From JARFPW01 sp035464655 (GTDB lineage: Bacteria; Gemmatimonadota; Gemmatimonadetes; Palauibacterales; Palauibacteraceae), in contig DATHRZ010000130.1 in the NCBI GenBank assembly GCA_035464655.1, positions 1-64,000 on the forward strand: a stretch of 64,000 nucleotides of DNA. The letters are read 5' to 3'. Positions 9,910 to 20,761 of the stretch are shown here, in pieces. Within the stretch, counting starts at the first letter, position 1. Each line of letters starts with the position of its first letter. The notes beneath the pieces were generated by a model. The model had not been told where the DNA came from, ran no database searches, and saw nothing but the letters and a program-made list of their open reading frames with translations. A program made the translations under genes and the position numbers.

Positions 9910-11151
9910 ATGACCGCCACTCTGATATTCCTGGCGCTGTTGATCCTCTCTTCCGGGCTGTTCTCCGGAAGCGAAATCGCGCTGTTCTCCATCTCACGCG
10001 CCCGGGCGGCCGGCCTGGCGGCCGACGGTCGCCGCGGCGCCGCGGCGCTCGTCCGCCTGAAGTCCGATCCCGAGCTTCTGCTCGTCACCTTGTTGATCGG
10101 CAACAACGTCGTGAACATCCTGGCCGCTTCGGTCGCGACCTATGCGGCCACGCAGGCCTTCGGTTCGGCCGGCGTGGGAATCGCCACGGGCGTCATGACG
10201 CTGCTCATCCTGTTCTTCGGCGAAATCGTCCCCAAGAGCTTCGCGGCGCGCAATGCCGAAACGATCGCTCTCGCGATCGCGCCGTTCTTTCTCGGCCTCA
10301 GGGTGGTACTGCTGCCGGTCGCCGCGCCCTTCGTGTGGCTGACGCGTTTCGTCGTTCCGCTTCGCACCAGCATGCCCAGCGTGACGGAGAGCGAGATCCG
10401 CAGCCTGACGGAGATGGGACACCGGCGCGGGGCGATCGACGCGCACGAACGCCAGCTCATCGAGCGGGCTTTCCTGCTCGACACCACGCGCGCCTGGCAG
10501 ATCATGACGCCCCGGGTCGATATCTTTTCGTGGCACGAGGACACGACGCTGGGTGAAATCGCCGACGAGCTTCCCGATGTGCCGTACAGCCGCGTGCCGA
10601 TCTACGGCGACTCGCTGGACGATATCACCGGCATCCTGTATGTCCGCGACGCCTACCAGCGCCTCGCGCGGGAAGGCGGCGGCACTCGCATCGCGGAGCT
10701 CGCCCGCGACGCATTCTTCGTCCCCGCCTCGATTTCGCTCGTTCAGTTGCTGGCGGAGTTCCGGGTCCGGCGGATGCACCTCGGCGTGGTCGTCGACGAG
10801 CACGGGGGCACCGACGGGATCGTCACGCTCGAGGACGTTCTCGAAGAGCTGGTGGGCGAGATCGCCGACGAAACGGACCTGCCGGAGGATCCGATCCGCC
10901 GGATCGGCCGCGACGAGATCGTGGTCGACGCCGCCACCGACCTGAAGGACATCAACGAGGTGTTCGGCGCCGAGCTGCCCGTGCAGGAGCACCGCTCGCT
11001 CAACGGTCTCCTGCTCGAGACACTGGGGCGCGTTCCGCGCGCGAAAGAGGTCGTCCGGATCGGCGGCGTGGAGATCGAGATCGTCGAGGCCGAAAGCACG
11101 CAGGTCGGCCGCGTGCGAATGCGGCGGGTGTCGCAGGACGACGGCTCGTAG
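9910..11151 (+). CDS. CNNM/CorC-type (DUF21-CBS-CorC_HlyC) membrane protein
   Basis: 413 aa. The N-terminal DUF21 membrane domain (about 1-180) starts with LFSGSEIALFSISRARA, the hemolysin-C-like family motif. Then comes a CBS pair (about 195-320, with MTPRVDIFSWHEDTTLGEI and DEHGGTDGIVTLEDVLEELV) and a C-terminal transporter-associated CorC_HlyC domain (about 335-408). Members are implicated in Mg2+ efflux and in cation sensing through adenosine nucleotides; the older label hemolysin is not functional evidence. It lies 30 bp after moxR on the same strand and converges with pilD. Confidence 0.9.
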   Translation: MTATLIFLALLILSSGLFSGSEIALFSISRARAAGLAADGRRGAAALVRLKSDPELLLVTLLIGNNVVNILAASVATYAATQAFGSAGVGIATGVMTLLILFFGEIVPKSFAARNAETIALAIAPFFLGLRVVLLPVAAPFVWLTRFVVPLRTSMPSVTESEIRSLTEMGHRRGAIDAHERQLIERAFLLDTTRAWQIMTPRVDIFSWHEDTTLGEIADELPDVPYSRVPIYGDSLDDITGILYVRDAYQRLAREGGGTRIAELARDAFFVPASISLVQLLAEFRVRRMHLGVVVDEHGGTDGIVTLEDVLEELVGEIADETDLPEDPIRRIGRDEIVVDAATDLKDINEVFGAELPVQEHRSLNGLLLETLGRVPRAKEVVRIGGVEIEIVEAESTQVGRVRMRRVSQDDGS

Positions 11152-11174
11152 CGAGGGCCGACCTGGTTGCTTTC

Positions 11175-11945
11175 TTAGAGGAACATCCCGGCGTACCAGT
11201 CGGTCAGGGCGTCCCCGAGCAGGAAGGTGGCCGCCGCGCCGAGCGCGAGGAATACGCCGAACGGCACTTCGCGGTCGGTGCGCAACGCGACGGGCGCGAA
11301 CACGATGGTACCGACCAGGGCCCCGAGGAAGATCGTGAGCATGGCGCCCGCGGGCCCGAGAAACGCGCCGACCATCGCCATCATCTTCATGTCGCCGCCA
11401 CCCATCGCGGGCTTCTTGAACGCCCACTCGCCCGCCACGCCGACCACGAACAGCACTCCGAAGCCGGCGACCGCGCCGAGGATCGACGCCAGCACGCTCG
11501 GCGGCCCCGGGAGCGGCGCCAGCGCCAGCCCGGCTACCAGCCCACCGAGGCTCAGCGGATCGGGAATCAGGTAGTGGCGCGCGTCGATCAGCGCGATCGC
11601 CAGCACGATACTGAGCAGCACGGCTCCCTGCAGCCCGGTCCAGGACGGTCCGTACAGCCAGGCGACGCCGACCCAGATCAGCGCGGTTCCCGCTTCGACC
11701 AGGGGATACTCGATCGAGATCGGCGCTCCGCAGCGCCGGCACCGGCCACGCAGGACCAGCCAGCTCACGATCGGGATGTTGTCGTACCAGGCGATCATCG
11801 CGCCGCACGCCGGGCAGGAAGAGCGCGGGCGCACCGGGCTCTCGCCCACGGGCAGGCGCGCCACGAGCACGTTGATGAACGAGCCGATCGCCGCCCCGAG
11901 CAGGCCGGCATAGACGAGAAACACGAGGTCGAGCGGTGCCGGCAC
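11175..11945 (-). CDS. pilD: Type IV prepilin peptidase / N-methyltransferase
   Basis: A 256-aa integral membrane aspartic protease that cleaves and N-methylates prepilins such as the pilA product in this window. Visible features are the cytoplasmic Cys4 motif (C44, C47, C69, C72 in SCPACG and GRCRRCG) and the two catalytic aspartates (D121 in ALIDARHYLIPD, D185 in GGGDMKMM). The GTG start at 11945 follows GGAGG and directly abuts the methyltransferase stop. It is unlinked to the other pil genes, about 26 kb away. It should process the major pilin and the two minor prepilins. Confidence 0.95.
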   Translation of the reverse strand: MPAPLDLVFLVYAGLLGAAIGSFINVLVARLPVGESPVRPRSSCPACGAMIAWYDNIPIVSWLVLRGRCRRCGAPISIEYPLVEAGTALIWVGVAWLYGPSWTGLQGAVLLSIVLAIALIDARHYLIPDPLSLGGLVAGLALAPLPGPPSVLASILGAVAGFGVLFVVGVAGEWAFKKPAMGGGDMKMMAMVGAFLGPAGAMLTIFLGALVGTIVFAPVALRTDREVPFGVFLALGAAATFLLGDALTDWYAGMFL

Positions 11946-11946
11946 G

Positions 11947-12708
11947 TCAGCCTCCGAAGAATCGGTCCATGAGAATTGCGCCCGCCATCGCCACGTTGAG
12001 CGAATCGGCCGGGCCGCGCTGTGGGATGCCGACCACGCCGTCGGCGGCGGCGCGGACCTCGTCCGACACGCCGGCCGCTTCGTTGCCGAACACGAGGGCG
12101 GCGTCCCGGGCCGTCGCCGACCGCGGCGCCGGCGCACCGCCCGCCGCCGCGGCGAGCAGCGGCACGCCATGCTCGCGGCACCAGCCGGCAAGCTCGGCCA
12201 CCGAGGTCGCGATCACGGGAATCCGGAAGCTGGCCCCGGCGGCCGCCCGCACGGTCTTCGGGTTCCACGGATCCGCCGTGCCCGGCAGCAGAACCACGCC
12301 GCCCGCGCCGAGCGCGTCGGCCGCGCGGATCAGCGTGCCGACGTTGCCCGGATCCTGCACGGCGTCGAGCACGGCAAGGCGCGGCTGGCGGACGTCCGCC
12401 AGCGAGCGGAGCGGGATGTCGACCACGAGCAACAGTCCCTGCGGGGTGACCGTGTCGGCGAACTCCGCGAGCTCCGCCTCGTCCACCTGTTCGAGCTCGG
12501 CGCCGGCCGCCCGCAGGTCGGCCAACAGACGGGCGAGCGCTGGATCGCCGGCCGCTTCGTCGGTATATAGCGCATCGTGAACCGTCGCCCCGGCATCGAG
12601 TGCGTCGCGGGCGACGGCCGGACCCTCGACGAGCAGCATTCCGTGCTCGCGCCGGCCCTTGACCCGGCGCAGCGCGCGCAGGCGCTTAGCCCGGTTGATG
12701 CTGGGCAT
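11947..12708 (-). CDS. SpoU/TrmH-family RNA 2'-O-methyltransferase
   Basis: 253 aa. An N-terminal substrate-binding domain (RRVKGRREHGMLLVEGPAVA) is followed by the SPOUT knot with its three motifs: LDAVQDPGNVGTLIRAADA, ALVFGNEAAGVSDEV and IPQRGPADSLNVAMAGAILM. Family members use SAM to methylate 2'-OH groups in 23S rRNA or tRNA; the exact target cannot be set from sequence alone (RlmB-like is the nearest label). The start was placed at 12708 (MPSINRAKR). The longer open frame would cross the divergent thiD start. It is followed at once by pilD. Confidence 0.88.
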   Translation of the reverse strand: MPSINRAKRLRALRRVKGRREHGMLLVEGPAVARDALDAGATVHDALYTDEAAGDPALARLLADLRAAGAELEQVDEAELAEFADTVTPQGLLLVVDIPLRSLADVRQPRLAVLDAVQDPGNVGTLIRAADALGAGGVVLLPGTADPWNPKTVRAAAGASFRIPVIATSVAELAGWCREHGVPLLAAAAGGAPAPRSATARDAALVFGNEAAGVSDEVRAAADGVVGIPQRGPADSLNVAMAGAILMDRFFGG

Positions 12709-12739
12709 CGGACTCGAACGTGCCGTGAGAGGAGACAGA

Positions 12740-13570
12740 GTGGCCGTAGACGCACCGGCAGGCGACGTGAACGGCGACCCGTCTGTACGGCCGATCGCCC
12801 TGACGATCGCGGGCAGCGATTCCGGCGGGGGTGCTGGCATCCAGGCCGACCTCAAGACGTTCCACGCGTTCGAGGTATTCGGCACCTCGGTCGTCACGGC
12901 GATCACCGCTCAAAACACGCGCGCGGTGACGGCCGTGCAGCGCGTCGACCCGCACATCGTGAGGGCGCAGATGGACGCCCTGGCGGCCGACCTGCCGCCG
13001 GCGGCGTCGAAGTCGGGGATGCTGGCCGATGCGGAGATCATCGAGACGGTGGCTGCCGGGCTCGAGGCCGGCGGATTCGGCCCGTACGTGCTCGACCCGG
13101 TGATGGTCGCCGCCAGCGGCGCGCGGCTGCTCGACCCCGACGCCGTGGGCGCACTTCGCGCGCGGCTCGTCCCACTTGCCCGGCTGGTCACCCCCAACCT
13201 GGCCGAGGCGGCGATCCTCGCCGATCGGCCGGTGAACGACCCCGACGAGATGCGCGCCGCCGGCGAGCGGATTCTCGAACTCGGCTGCGAGGCCGTGCTC
13301 GTGAAGGGCGGGCACCTGGCGGGCCCCACCGTCGTGGACATTCTGCTGACGAACGCCGGCGAGCGCGTCTGGCGAGCGCCGAAGCTCGACGCCGGCGACC
13401 CGCACGGAACCGGCTGCACCCTGTCGGCCGCGATCGCCGCGGGCCTCGCGTACGGGCGACCCCTCGAGGCGGCGGTCGACGAGGCGCTCGCGTTCACCCG
13501 ACGCGCCATATCCACGGCCCCGAAGCGCGGAGCCGGCAGCCGGCCGCTCAACCACTGGGCGAAGCGCTGA
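12740..13570 (+). CDS. thiD: Hydroxymethylpyrimidine / phosphomethylpyrimidine kinase
   Basis: A 276-aa ribokinase-fold enzyme of thiamine biosynthesis that phosphorylates HMP and HMP-P. Seen are the N-terminal ALTIAGSDSGGGAGIQADLK signature, VLDPVMVAASGARLL, VTPNLAEA and the anion-hole/catalytic DPHGTGCTLSAAIAA. The GTG at 12740 is preceded by GAGGAG. The gene stands alone, with no thiC/E/G nearby. Its 3' end overlaps the convergent punA gene by 23 bp. Confidence 0.94.
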   Translation: MAVDAPAGDVNGDPSVRPIALTIAGSDSGGGAGIQADLKTFHAFEVFGTSVVTAITAQNTRAVTAVQRVDPHIVRAQMDALAADLPPAASKSGMLADAEIIETVAAGLEAGGFGPYVLDPVMVAASGARLLDPDAVGALRARLVPLARLVTPNLAEAAILADRPVNDPDEMRAAGERILELGCEAVLVKGGHLAGPTVVDILLTNAGERVWRAPKLDAGDPHGTGCTLSAAIAAGLAYGRPLEAAVDEALAFTRRAISTAPKRGAGSRPLNHWAKR

Positions 13571-14393
13571 GGCGTTCGTCGGCCCGGACGAGCGCGGCGA
13601 GCACGAGCGCCTGGAACTGATCCTTCACGCGCTCGGTCGTCTCGATCACCTCGAGGTGCGACAGGGGCTCGGGACTGATCCCCGCCGCGAAGTTCGTCAT
13701 GCAACTCACGCCGAAGCAGCGCACCCCGAGGGCCCTGGCCGTGATGACCTCCGGCACGGTCGACATCCCGACGGCGTCGGCGCCGAGGCGTTCCGCCATG
13801 CGGATCTCGGCCGGCGTCTCGAAGCTCGGGCCAAGATTCGCCGCGTAGACGCCCTCGCGCAGCGGAATGCCCGTCTGCGCGGCCGCTTCCCGCACCGCCT
13901 CGCACAACTCGGCGTCGTAGGGCGCGGCGAGCGGCGGCGGCGGAAGCTCCTCGTCGAGGCCCGCGCCGCGCAGCGGATCGCAGCCCATGAAGTTCAGGTG
14001 GTCGACGATCAGCATGAGGTCGCCGGGCGCGAAGGTACGGTTCACGGCGCCGGCCGCGTTGCTGACGAACAGGGCGCGGATGCCGAGCCTCGCCAGCGCC
14101 CGCACGGGCAGGGTGGCGTGGTGGGCCGGATGGCCCTCGTACAGGTGGGCGCGCCCCTGGAGGGCGGCGCACGGCACGCCGCCGAGGGGACCCAGGTGGA
14201 GCACGCCGGCGTGTCCCTCGACGCCCGCCCCCGGAAAGCCCGGAATCTCGTCGTACGGAATCGCGTGGCCACCCTCGAACCGGTCGGCGAGCCCACCAAG
14301 GCCCGAACCGAGAATCACCCCGATCCGCGGCGCGTACCCTCCCGTACGGCTTCGAATCTCGTCGGCCGCGCGGGCCGAGACCGGAGCGCTCAC
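13548..14393 (-). CDS. punA: Purine nucleoside phosphorylase (trimeric class)
   Basis: About 281 aa. Conserved PNP elements are present: the phosphate loop GSGLGGL, RAHLYEGH, VSNAAGAVN, the substrate segment GPSFETPAEIRM, and VGMSTVPE. The Asn in SCMTNFAAG is the residue that favours 6-oxopurines (inosine, guanosine) in this class. The start is GTG at 14393, overlapping the transporter stop (GTGA); an ATG at 14426 is an alternative. With the upstream nucleoside transporter it forms a salvage unit: import, then phosphorolysis to base and ribose-1-phosphate. Confidence 0.94.
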   Translation of the reverse strand: MSAPVSARAADEIRSRTGGYAPRIGVILGSGLGGLADRFEGGHAIPYDEIPGFPGAGVEGHAGVLHLGPLGGVPCAALQGRAHLYEGHPAHHATLPVRALARLGIRALFVSNAAGAVNRTFAPGDLMLIVDHLNFMGCDPLRGAGLDEELPPPPLAAPYDAELCEAVREAAAQTGIPLREGVYAANLGPSFETPAEIRMAERLGADAVGMSTVPEVITARALGVRCFGVSCMTNFAAGISPEPLSHLEVIETTERVKDQFQALVLAALVRADERLSASPSG

Positions 14394-15880
14394 GCCAGGA
14401 TCCCGGCCAGGGAGGCCGTCATCCACGTCGCCACGGTCCCGCCGAGCATCGCCCGCATGCCGAGCTTCGAGAGGTCCTGCCGCCGGTTCGGCGCGATCCC
14501 CCCGATGCCACCGATCTGAATGGCGATCGAAGAGAAGTTCGCGAAGCCGGTGAGCGCGTAGGTGGCGATGATCACCGATTTCGGCGAGAGCTCGCTACCG
14601 CCGGCCAGGATGTTGGCCAGTTCCTGGAAGGCGACGAACTCGTTGGCCACCATCTTCACGCCGAACAGGCTGCCGATGGTCGTGACGTCCTGCGTCGGCA
14701 CGCCGATGAGCCAGGCGACGGGAGCGAACAGCCAGCCGAGGATGAGCTCGAGCGTGATCCCTTCGATCCCGACGAGCCCGAGCCCCCAGCCGAGCAGGCC
14801 GTTGACGAGCGCGATGAGCGCGAGAAAGGCGATCAGCGCGGCGCCCACGTTGAGCGCCAGCCGCAGCCCGTCGGTCGCCCCGCCGGCCGCCGCGTCGATC
14901 GCGTTGACGTGCTGCTCTTCGAGCTCGAAGTCGAGCGAGTCGCGCGTCTCGGGTGTCTCGACCTCGGGAAACAGGATCTTGCTCACCACGATTCCGGCCG
15001 GCGCCGCCATGATGCTGGCGGCGAGCAGATGCCCGGCGATGCTCGGAAACCAGGTGGCCAGCATCGCCACGTACGCCGCCATGACCCCGCCCGCCACCGT
15101 CGCGAAGCCGCCGGTCATCACCGTGTTGAGCTCCGACATCGTCATGCGTTCGACGAACGGCTTGATCAGCAGTGGCGCTTCGGTCTGGCCGACGAAGATG
15201 TTGCCGGCCGCCGAGGTGGTCTCGGCGCCGCTCGTGCGCAGAGTGCGCTGCATGGCCCACGCTACGGCCTGCACGACCCGCTGCATGATCCCCAGATAGT
15301 ACAGGATGGTCATCAGCGACGAAAAGAAAATGATCGTCGGAAGCACGCTGAACGCGAAGTTGGCGGCCATCGTCACGGCACCCTCGCCGCCTTCGACCGG
15401 AACCGTCCGGTCGACCAGTGAACCGAACACGAAGCGAGCGCCGGCGTTGGTATAGCCGATCAGCGCGACGAACACGTCGTTCACGACTTCGAAGAACCCG
15501 CGCCCGACATTGGTCTTGAGGACGAGCAGGGCGAACACGAGCTGGAGACCCAGCCCCTTGACCACGAGCGCCCAGTCGACGGCCCTGCGGTGCGTCGAGA
15601 ACGCCCACAGCCCGGCCAGGAGCACGACGACGGCAAGCAGGCCCCGCGCGCTCCGCGTGAGGATCGACTCGTCGACGGCCCCGACGTCGACGATGCGCTC
15701 CGCCGCCCCCCGATCGCGCTCGGCTTCTCCATCCTCGACCGCCTGCGGTAGGGCCACAGGATCGGCCGCTACAGTGTCGGCCGGCGGCGGCGCCTCCCGC
15801 ACCTGACCGAATGCATGACCGGCGGGGGCGAGCGAGAACAGCGCCAGGCCGAGCACGAGCGCCCGTCGAAACGTCACCAC
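14390..15880 (-). CDS. Concentrative nucleoside transporter (CNT/NupC family)
   Basis: 496 aa with about 8-10 membrane helices. The core has the CNT motifs FVGQTEAPLLIKPF and VKMVANEFVAFQEL, which line the nucleoside and cation sites. Before the core are a cleavable-looking signal peptide (about 1-25) and an acidic linker of about 45 residues, whereas NupC (about 400 aa) starts at the membrane domain. It is preceded four bases upstream by the rhomboid gene and overlaps punA. Sodium or proton coupling cannot be decided here. Confidence 0.92.
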   Translation of the reverse strand: MVTFRRALVLGLALFSLAPAGHAFGQVREAPPPADTVAADPVALPQAVEDGEAERDRGAAERIVDVGAVDESILTRSARGLLAVVVLLAGLWAFSTHRRAVDWALVVKGLGLQLVFALLVLKTNVGRGFFEVVNDVFVALIGYTNAGARFVFGSLVDRTVPVEGGEGAVTMAANFAFSVLPTIIFFSSLMTILYYLGIMQRVVQAVAWAMQRTLRTSGAETTSAAGNIFVGQTEAPLLIKPFVERMTMSELNTVMTGGFATVAGGVMAAYVAMLATWFPSIAGHLLAASIMAAPAGIVVSKILFPEVETPETRDSLDFELEEQHVNAIDAAAGGATDGLRLALNVGAALIAFLALIALVNGLLGWGLGLVGIEGITLELILGWLFAPVAWLIGVPTQDVTTIGSLFGVKMVANEFVAFQELANILAGGSELSPKSVIIATYALTGFANFSSIAIQIGGIGGIAPNRRQDLSKLGMRAMLGGTVATWMTASLAGILA

Positions 15881-15884
15881 GATT

Positions 15885-16649
15885 TCACCATGGTCCGAAC
15901 CTCCCCAGTTCGCCGCGTGACAGCACCCTTCCCTGCCGCTTCGCGTCGGTCAGCAACGGTTTCGCGAACACCTTGATCAACACCACGCCGGCGACGAATC
16001 CGCCCGCGTGCGCCCAGAAGGCCACGCCCCCGCCCTCACCCGAGGAGATCGCGCCCAGCAGGACCTGGTAGCCGAACCACAGGAGGAGCATGACCCACGC
16101 GGCCACCGGCACCACCCGCAGGAAGTAGCCGAGGAAGATCATCGTGTGCACGCGTACCTGCGGATAGAGGACGAGGTACGCGCCCATCACGCCGCTGATC
16201 GCCCCGGAGGCCCCGACCGTCGGCACGGCGCCGCCGGGATCGGACGCCACGTGGGCGGCCGTCGCCAGGGCCCCGCACAGCAGGTAGAACGCCACGAACC
16301 GGACGTGTCCCATCGAGTCTTCGATATTGTTCCCGAAGACCCACAGGAACCACATGTTCCCGACCAGGTGGCCCCAGCCTCCGTGCATGAACATCGAGGT
16401 GAGCACGGTCGCCCACGTCAGCCCGCCCACCCGGCATACGTGGTCGGGCCCGAGCGGTACCGTGGCCCCGAGCGCGATCCGCCCCGTGATCTCGCCGGGA
16501 ATCGCCCCGTAAGCGCACAGCGACGAGATGAACGGCTGGCCGGCGCCCGCCCCCTGGACGACGAGCCATGCGAGCACGTTCGTCGCGATGAACAACAGCG
16601 TGACGAACGGGACGATCTCGGTAGGGTTCTCATCGCGAAGCGGAAACAT
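15885..16649 (-). CDS. Rhomboid-family intramembrane serine protease
   Basis: 254 aa with six to seven membrane helices. The catalytic Ser is S148 in VGASGAISGVMGAY and the His is H214 in FWAHAGGFVAG. The L1/helix-2 element HGGWGHLVGNMWFLWVFG is also typical, so the enzyme should be active. The start at 16649 (MFPLRDENPTEIVPF) is the family-like beginning, since the same frame stays open into dnaK antisense. It is the first gene of a rhomboid-transporter-PNP operon, divergent from dnaK. Substrates are unknown. Confidence 0.93.
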   Translation of the reverse strand: MFPLRDENPTEIVPFVTLLFIATNVLAWLVVQGAGAGQPFISSLCAYGAIPGEITGRIALGATVPLGPDHVCRVGGLTWATVLTSMFMHGGWGHLVGNMWFLWVFGNNIEDSMGHVRFVAFYLLCGALATAAHVASDPGGAVPTVGASGAISGVMGAYLVLYPQVRVHTMIFLGYFLRVVPVAAWVMLLLWFGYQVLLGAISSGEGGGVAFWAHAGGFVAGVVLIKVFAKPLLTDAKRQGRVLSRGELGRFGPW

Positions 16650-16773
16650 GGCCCGAAGGGTATGACCGCATCCGCCGGGTCCGCAAACCCGACCCGACCC
16701 TGCCGATCTGGCGCGAAACCCCGCCCCTGGTGCCAGATTGTCTGCGAAATCGGCCGCCGCCGGGCCCGAAAGT

Positions 16774-16789
16774 CGGCACATCGCTTGCA
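16774..16789 (+). promoter_or_regulatory. Sigma-54-like (-24/-12) promoter upstream of dnaK
   Basis: CGGCACATCGCTTGCA matches the -24/-12 consensus TGGCACGRNNNTTGCW at 13 of 16 positions, with invariant GG and GC at the correct 12-bp offset. Transcription would start about 70 bp before the dnaK ATG. No CIRCE inverted repeat (TTAGCACTC-N9-GAGTGCTAA) is seen in the region. Confidence 0.45.
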
Positions 16790-16871
16790 CTTTCCCTGTG
16801 CGGACTTTCACCCGTCGCGACCGGAACGCTCCGGCCGCGAGCGCAATCGTGGACAGCGAAGGGACGAACGA

Positions 16872-18809
<1,938 letters not shown>

Positions 18810-18855
18810 ACCCCGGCAAGCGGGGCAACGTTACCTGAACAGGCGGCGTCTGATT

Positions 18856-18889
18856 GAGGCGGGCGCGTTACGGAACGTGCGCCCGCCTC
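18856..18889 (+). terminator. Strong hairpin after dnaK
   Basis: An 11-bp perfect stem (GAGGCGGGCGC / GCGCCCGCCTC) with a 12-nt loop lies about 50 bp beyond the dnaK stop. There is no T-run, so it may be a GC-type terminator or an mRNA 3' stabiliser. It ends before the preferred start of the protease gene at 18953. Confidence 0.5.
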
Positions 18890-18952
18890 GGTGCTACTAT
18901 GCACGTGACGCGCGACATATTGAAGTGGCTCCACCTCGATGACCAGGAACTG

Positions 18953-20527
18953 ATGAACATGAGCGATGCGATGCGCACCAAGCTGAACCTCATGCTGACG
19001 GCCGTCGTGGCCTTCGGCATCGGACTCGCCGCGACGGCGCCGTTCGACTTTGCCCGGGAGAGCATGGCGCGGCCGTCCAACGATCCCCTCGTGCTGGACG
19101 TGCGCGGTCCGATGGATCGCAGCCCCAACGTCGACGTCCCCACCGGGTTCGCCGACGTCGCCCGGCAGATCACGCCGGCCGTCGTGACGATCGAGGTCGA
19201 ACGGGAACTCGACGTGTCGGCCATGCCGTTTGCGGTTCCGATGGACGAGCCGCCGGTCGCCCCCGGCAGCGGCTCGGGCTTCATCATCTCGGCCGACGGC
19301 TACATCGTAACGAACAACCATGTCGTCGCCGGCGCGCGATCGATCGAGGTGCTTCTGGCCGACGGACGCCGGTTCGACGACGTGCGCCTGGTCGGCCGCG
19401 ACCCCACGACCGACGTGGCGCTGCTCAAGCTCGAAGCACCCGATCTCGCACACGCGACCATCGGCTCGAGCGAGGCCGCCCAGGTAGGCGACTGGGTGCT
19501 GGCGATCGGAAGCCCCGGGTTCAACGGCCCCGGGATCAACGGCAGGGGCTCCTCGTTGATCACGACGGTGACAGCCGGGATCATCAGTGCCAAGGGACGC
19601 AGCATCAACATCCTGCGGCGTCAGTTCTCCAGCAGCCAGCCGAGCCCGGCCATCGAGGACTTCATCCAGACCGACGCGGTGATCAACCCGGGCAACTCCG
19701 GCGGACCGCTCGTGAACTCACGGGGCGAAGTGATCGGCGTCAACACGGCGATCGCGTCGAACACGGGCACCTACCAGGGTTACGGATTCGCGGTGCCGAT
19801 CGACCTCGTACGCGAGGTCGTGGACGATCTCGTCGAGCACGGTACCGTGCGCCGGGCCGTTCTCGGGATCACGGTTTCCGACGTCGACGACGCCGACGCC
19901 CGCTATCTCGGTCTCGACCGGGTGGGCGGCGCGCTCGTGCGCAGCGTCGCCGACGATTCGCCAGCCGGCGAAGCCGAACTCGAGACGGGCGACGTGATCG
20001 TCGAGGTGGCCGGTCACGAGATCTCGTCGGTGTCCGATCTGCAGCGCCGCATCCGGACGTATGAGCCCGGTGACATCGTGACAATCACCATCGTCGACTG
20101 GCAGGGCGAGCGTAAGACTCGCCGCGTCGAGTTGATCGCGGCCGAGCCCGTGGAGCTTGCCGTGGCCGACCGGCAACCCGACGCCGCCTCGACGAGCTCC
20201 GCGAATCCCCTGGGCATCCGCGTCCAGGAAATCGACGGCGAGGTCCGCCGCGCGCTCGCCTTGCCGCGTGGCCTGAACGGTGTCGTGATTTCGGACGTCG
20301 ACCAGAACGGGCCGTTCGCGCGCCGAGCCGATCCGCGCGCCGTCAGGGGACGCATGATCATCACCGAGATGAACCGGCGCGAAATTGAGTCGGTCGAAGA
20401 CTATCAGGACGTCCTCGACGACGTGGAACCGGGTGACGTGGTCGGCATGATGATGTACGATGCGCAGCATGAGCAGGCCGGCACGCCAGCATGGGTTCCG
20501 ATTACGGTGCCGGTGCCCTCGCGCTGA
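18953..20527 (+). CDS. HtrA/DegP-type periplasmic serine protease with two PDZ domains
   Basis: About 524 aa. An N-terminal membrane anchor or signal (about 10-32) is followed by a trypsin-like domain with triad H123 (VTNNHVVAG), D154 (TTDVALLKL) and S249 (INPGNSGGPL). Two PDZ domains follow (about 300-390 with SPAGEAELETGDVIVEVAG; about 425-515). It degrades or refolds misfolded envelope proteins. The start was put at 18953 (AGGA four to five bases ahead); an earlier ATG at 18899 lacks a ribosome site and hugs the hairpin. It lies downstream of dnaK on the same strand. Confidence 0.93.
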   Translation: MNMSDAMRTKLNLMLTAVVAFGIGLAATAPFDFARESMARPSNDPLVLDVRGPMDRSPNVDVPTGFADVARQITPAVVTIEVERELDVSAMPFAVPMDEPPVAPGSGSGFIISADGYIVTNNHVVAGARSIEVLLADGRRFDDVRLVGRDPTTDVALLKLEAPDLAHATIGSSEAAQVGDWVLAIGSPGFNGPGINGRGSSLITTVTAGIISAKGRSINILRRQFSSSQPSPAIEDFIQTDAVINPGNSGGPLVNSRGEVIGVNTAIASNTGTYQGYGFAVPIDLVREVVDDLVEHGTVRRAVLGITVSDVDDADARYLGLDRVGGALVRSVADDSPAGEAELETGDVIVEVAGHEISSVSDLQRRIRTYEPGDIVTITIVDWQGERKTRRVELIAAEPVELAVADRQPDAASTSSANPLGIRVQEIDGEVRRALALPRGLNGVVISDVDQNGPFARRADPRAVRGRMIITEMNRREIESVEDYQDVLDDVEPGDVVGMMMYDAQHEQAGTPAWVPITVPVPSR

Positions 20528-20548
20528 GCGAACAGCCGGCCGGCCGCG

Positions 20549-20577
20549 GGGCGGCGCTCCCGATGGGGGCGCCGCCC
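20549..20577 (+). terminator. Terminator-like hairpin after the HtrA gene
   Basis: GGGCGGCGC (20549-20557) pairs with GCGCCGCCC (20569-20577) around an 11-nt loop, then TGTTAGTTT. It lies 22 bp past the protease stop and just before tRNA-Leu. The T-run is weak. Confidence 0.5.
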
Positions 20578-20615
20578 TGTTAGTTTCCGCGGCGACCGCC
20601 GATGCGGCTCACCCG

Positions 20616-20699
20616 GCGAAAGTGGCGGAACTGGCAGACGCGCCAGCCTTAGGAGCTGGTGGCCCACCGGCCGTGGGGGTTCGAATCCCCCCTTTCGCA
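20616..20699 (+). tRNA. tRNA-Leu (anticodon UAG)
   Basis: An 84-nt class II tRNA. The acceptor stem is GCGAAAG (20616-20622) with CTTTCGC (20692-20698) and discriminator A. The anticodon stem CCAGC/GCTGG encloses loop CTTAGGA with anticodon TAG at 20650-20652. A long variable arm is present, as expected for leucine, and the T-loop is GGTTCGAATCC. CCA is not encoded (TT follows). It reads CUA and related CUN codons. Confidence 0.96.
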
Positions 20700-20761
20700 T
20701 TCGACCGACGACCTGAAGCCGCAACTGACCGAGACGACGACTCCGGAATGAGATCTGCTTG

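Noticed and set aside
9910..11151. Annotation as a hemolysin
   Set aside because: The hemolysin label on DUF21-CBS-CorC proteins is historical; domain content points to a cation-related membrane protein.
16008..16871. In-frame upstream extension of dnaK by about 288 codons
   Set aside because: DnaK proteins start at MSKVIGIDLGTT. The extension runs antisense to the rhomboid gene and through the promoter region.
16650..16871. Search for a CIRCE or sigma-32 type heat-shock element before dnaK
   Set aside because: No matching inverted repeat or clear sigma-32 -35/-10 was seen; only the sigma-54-like box stood out.
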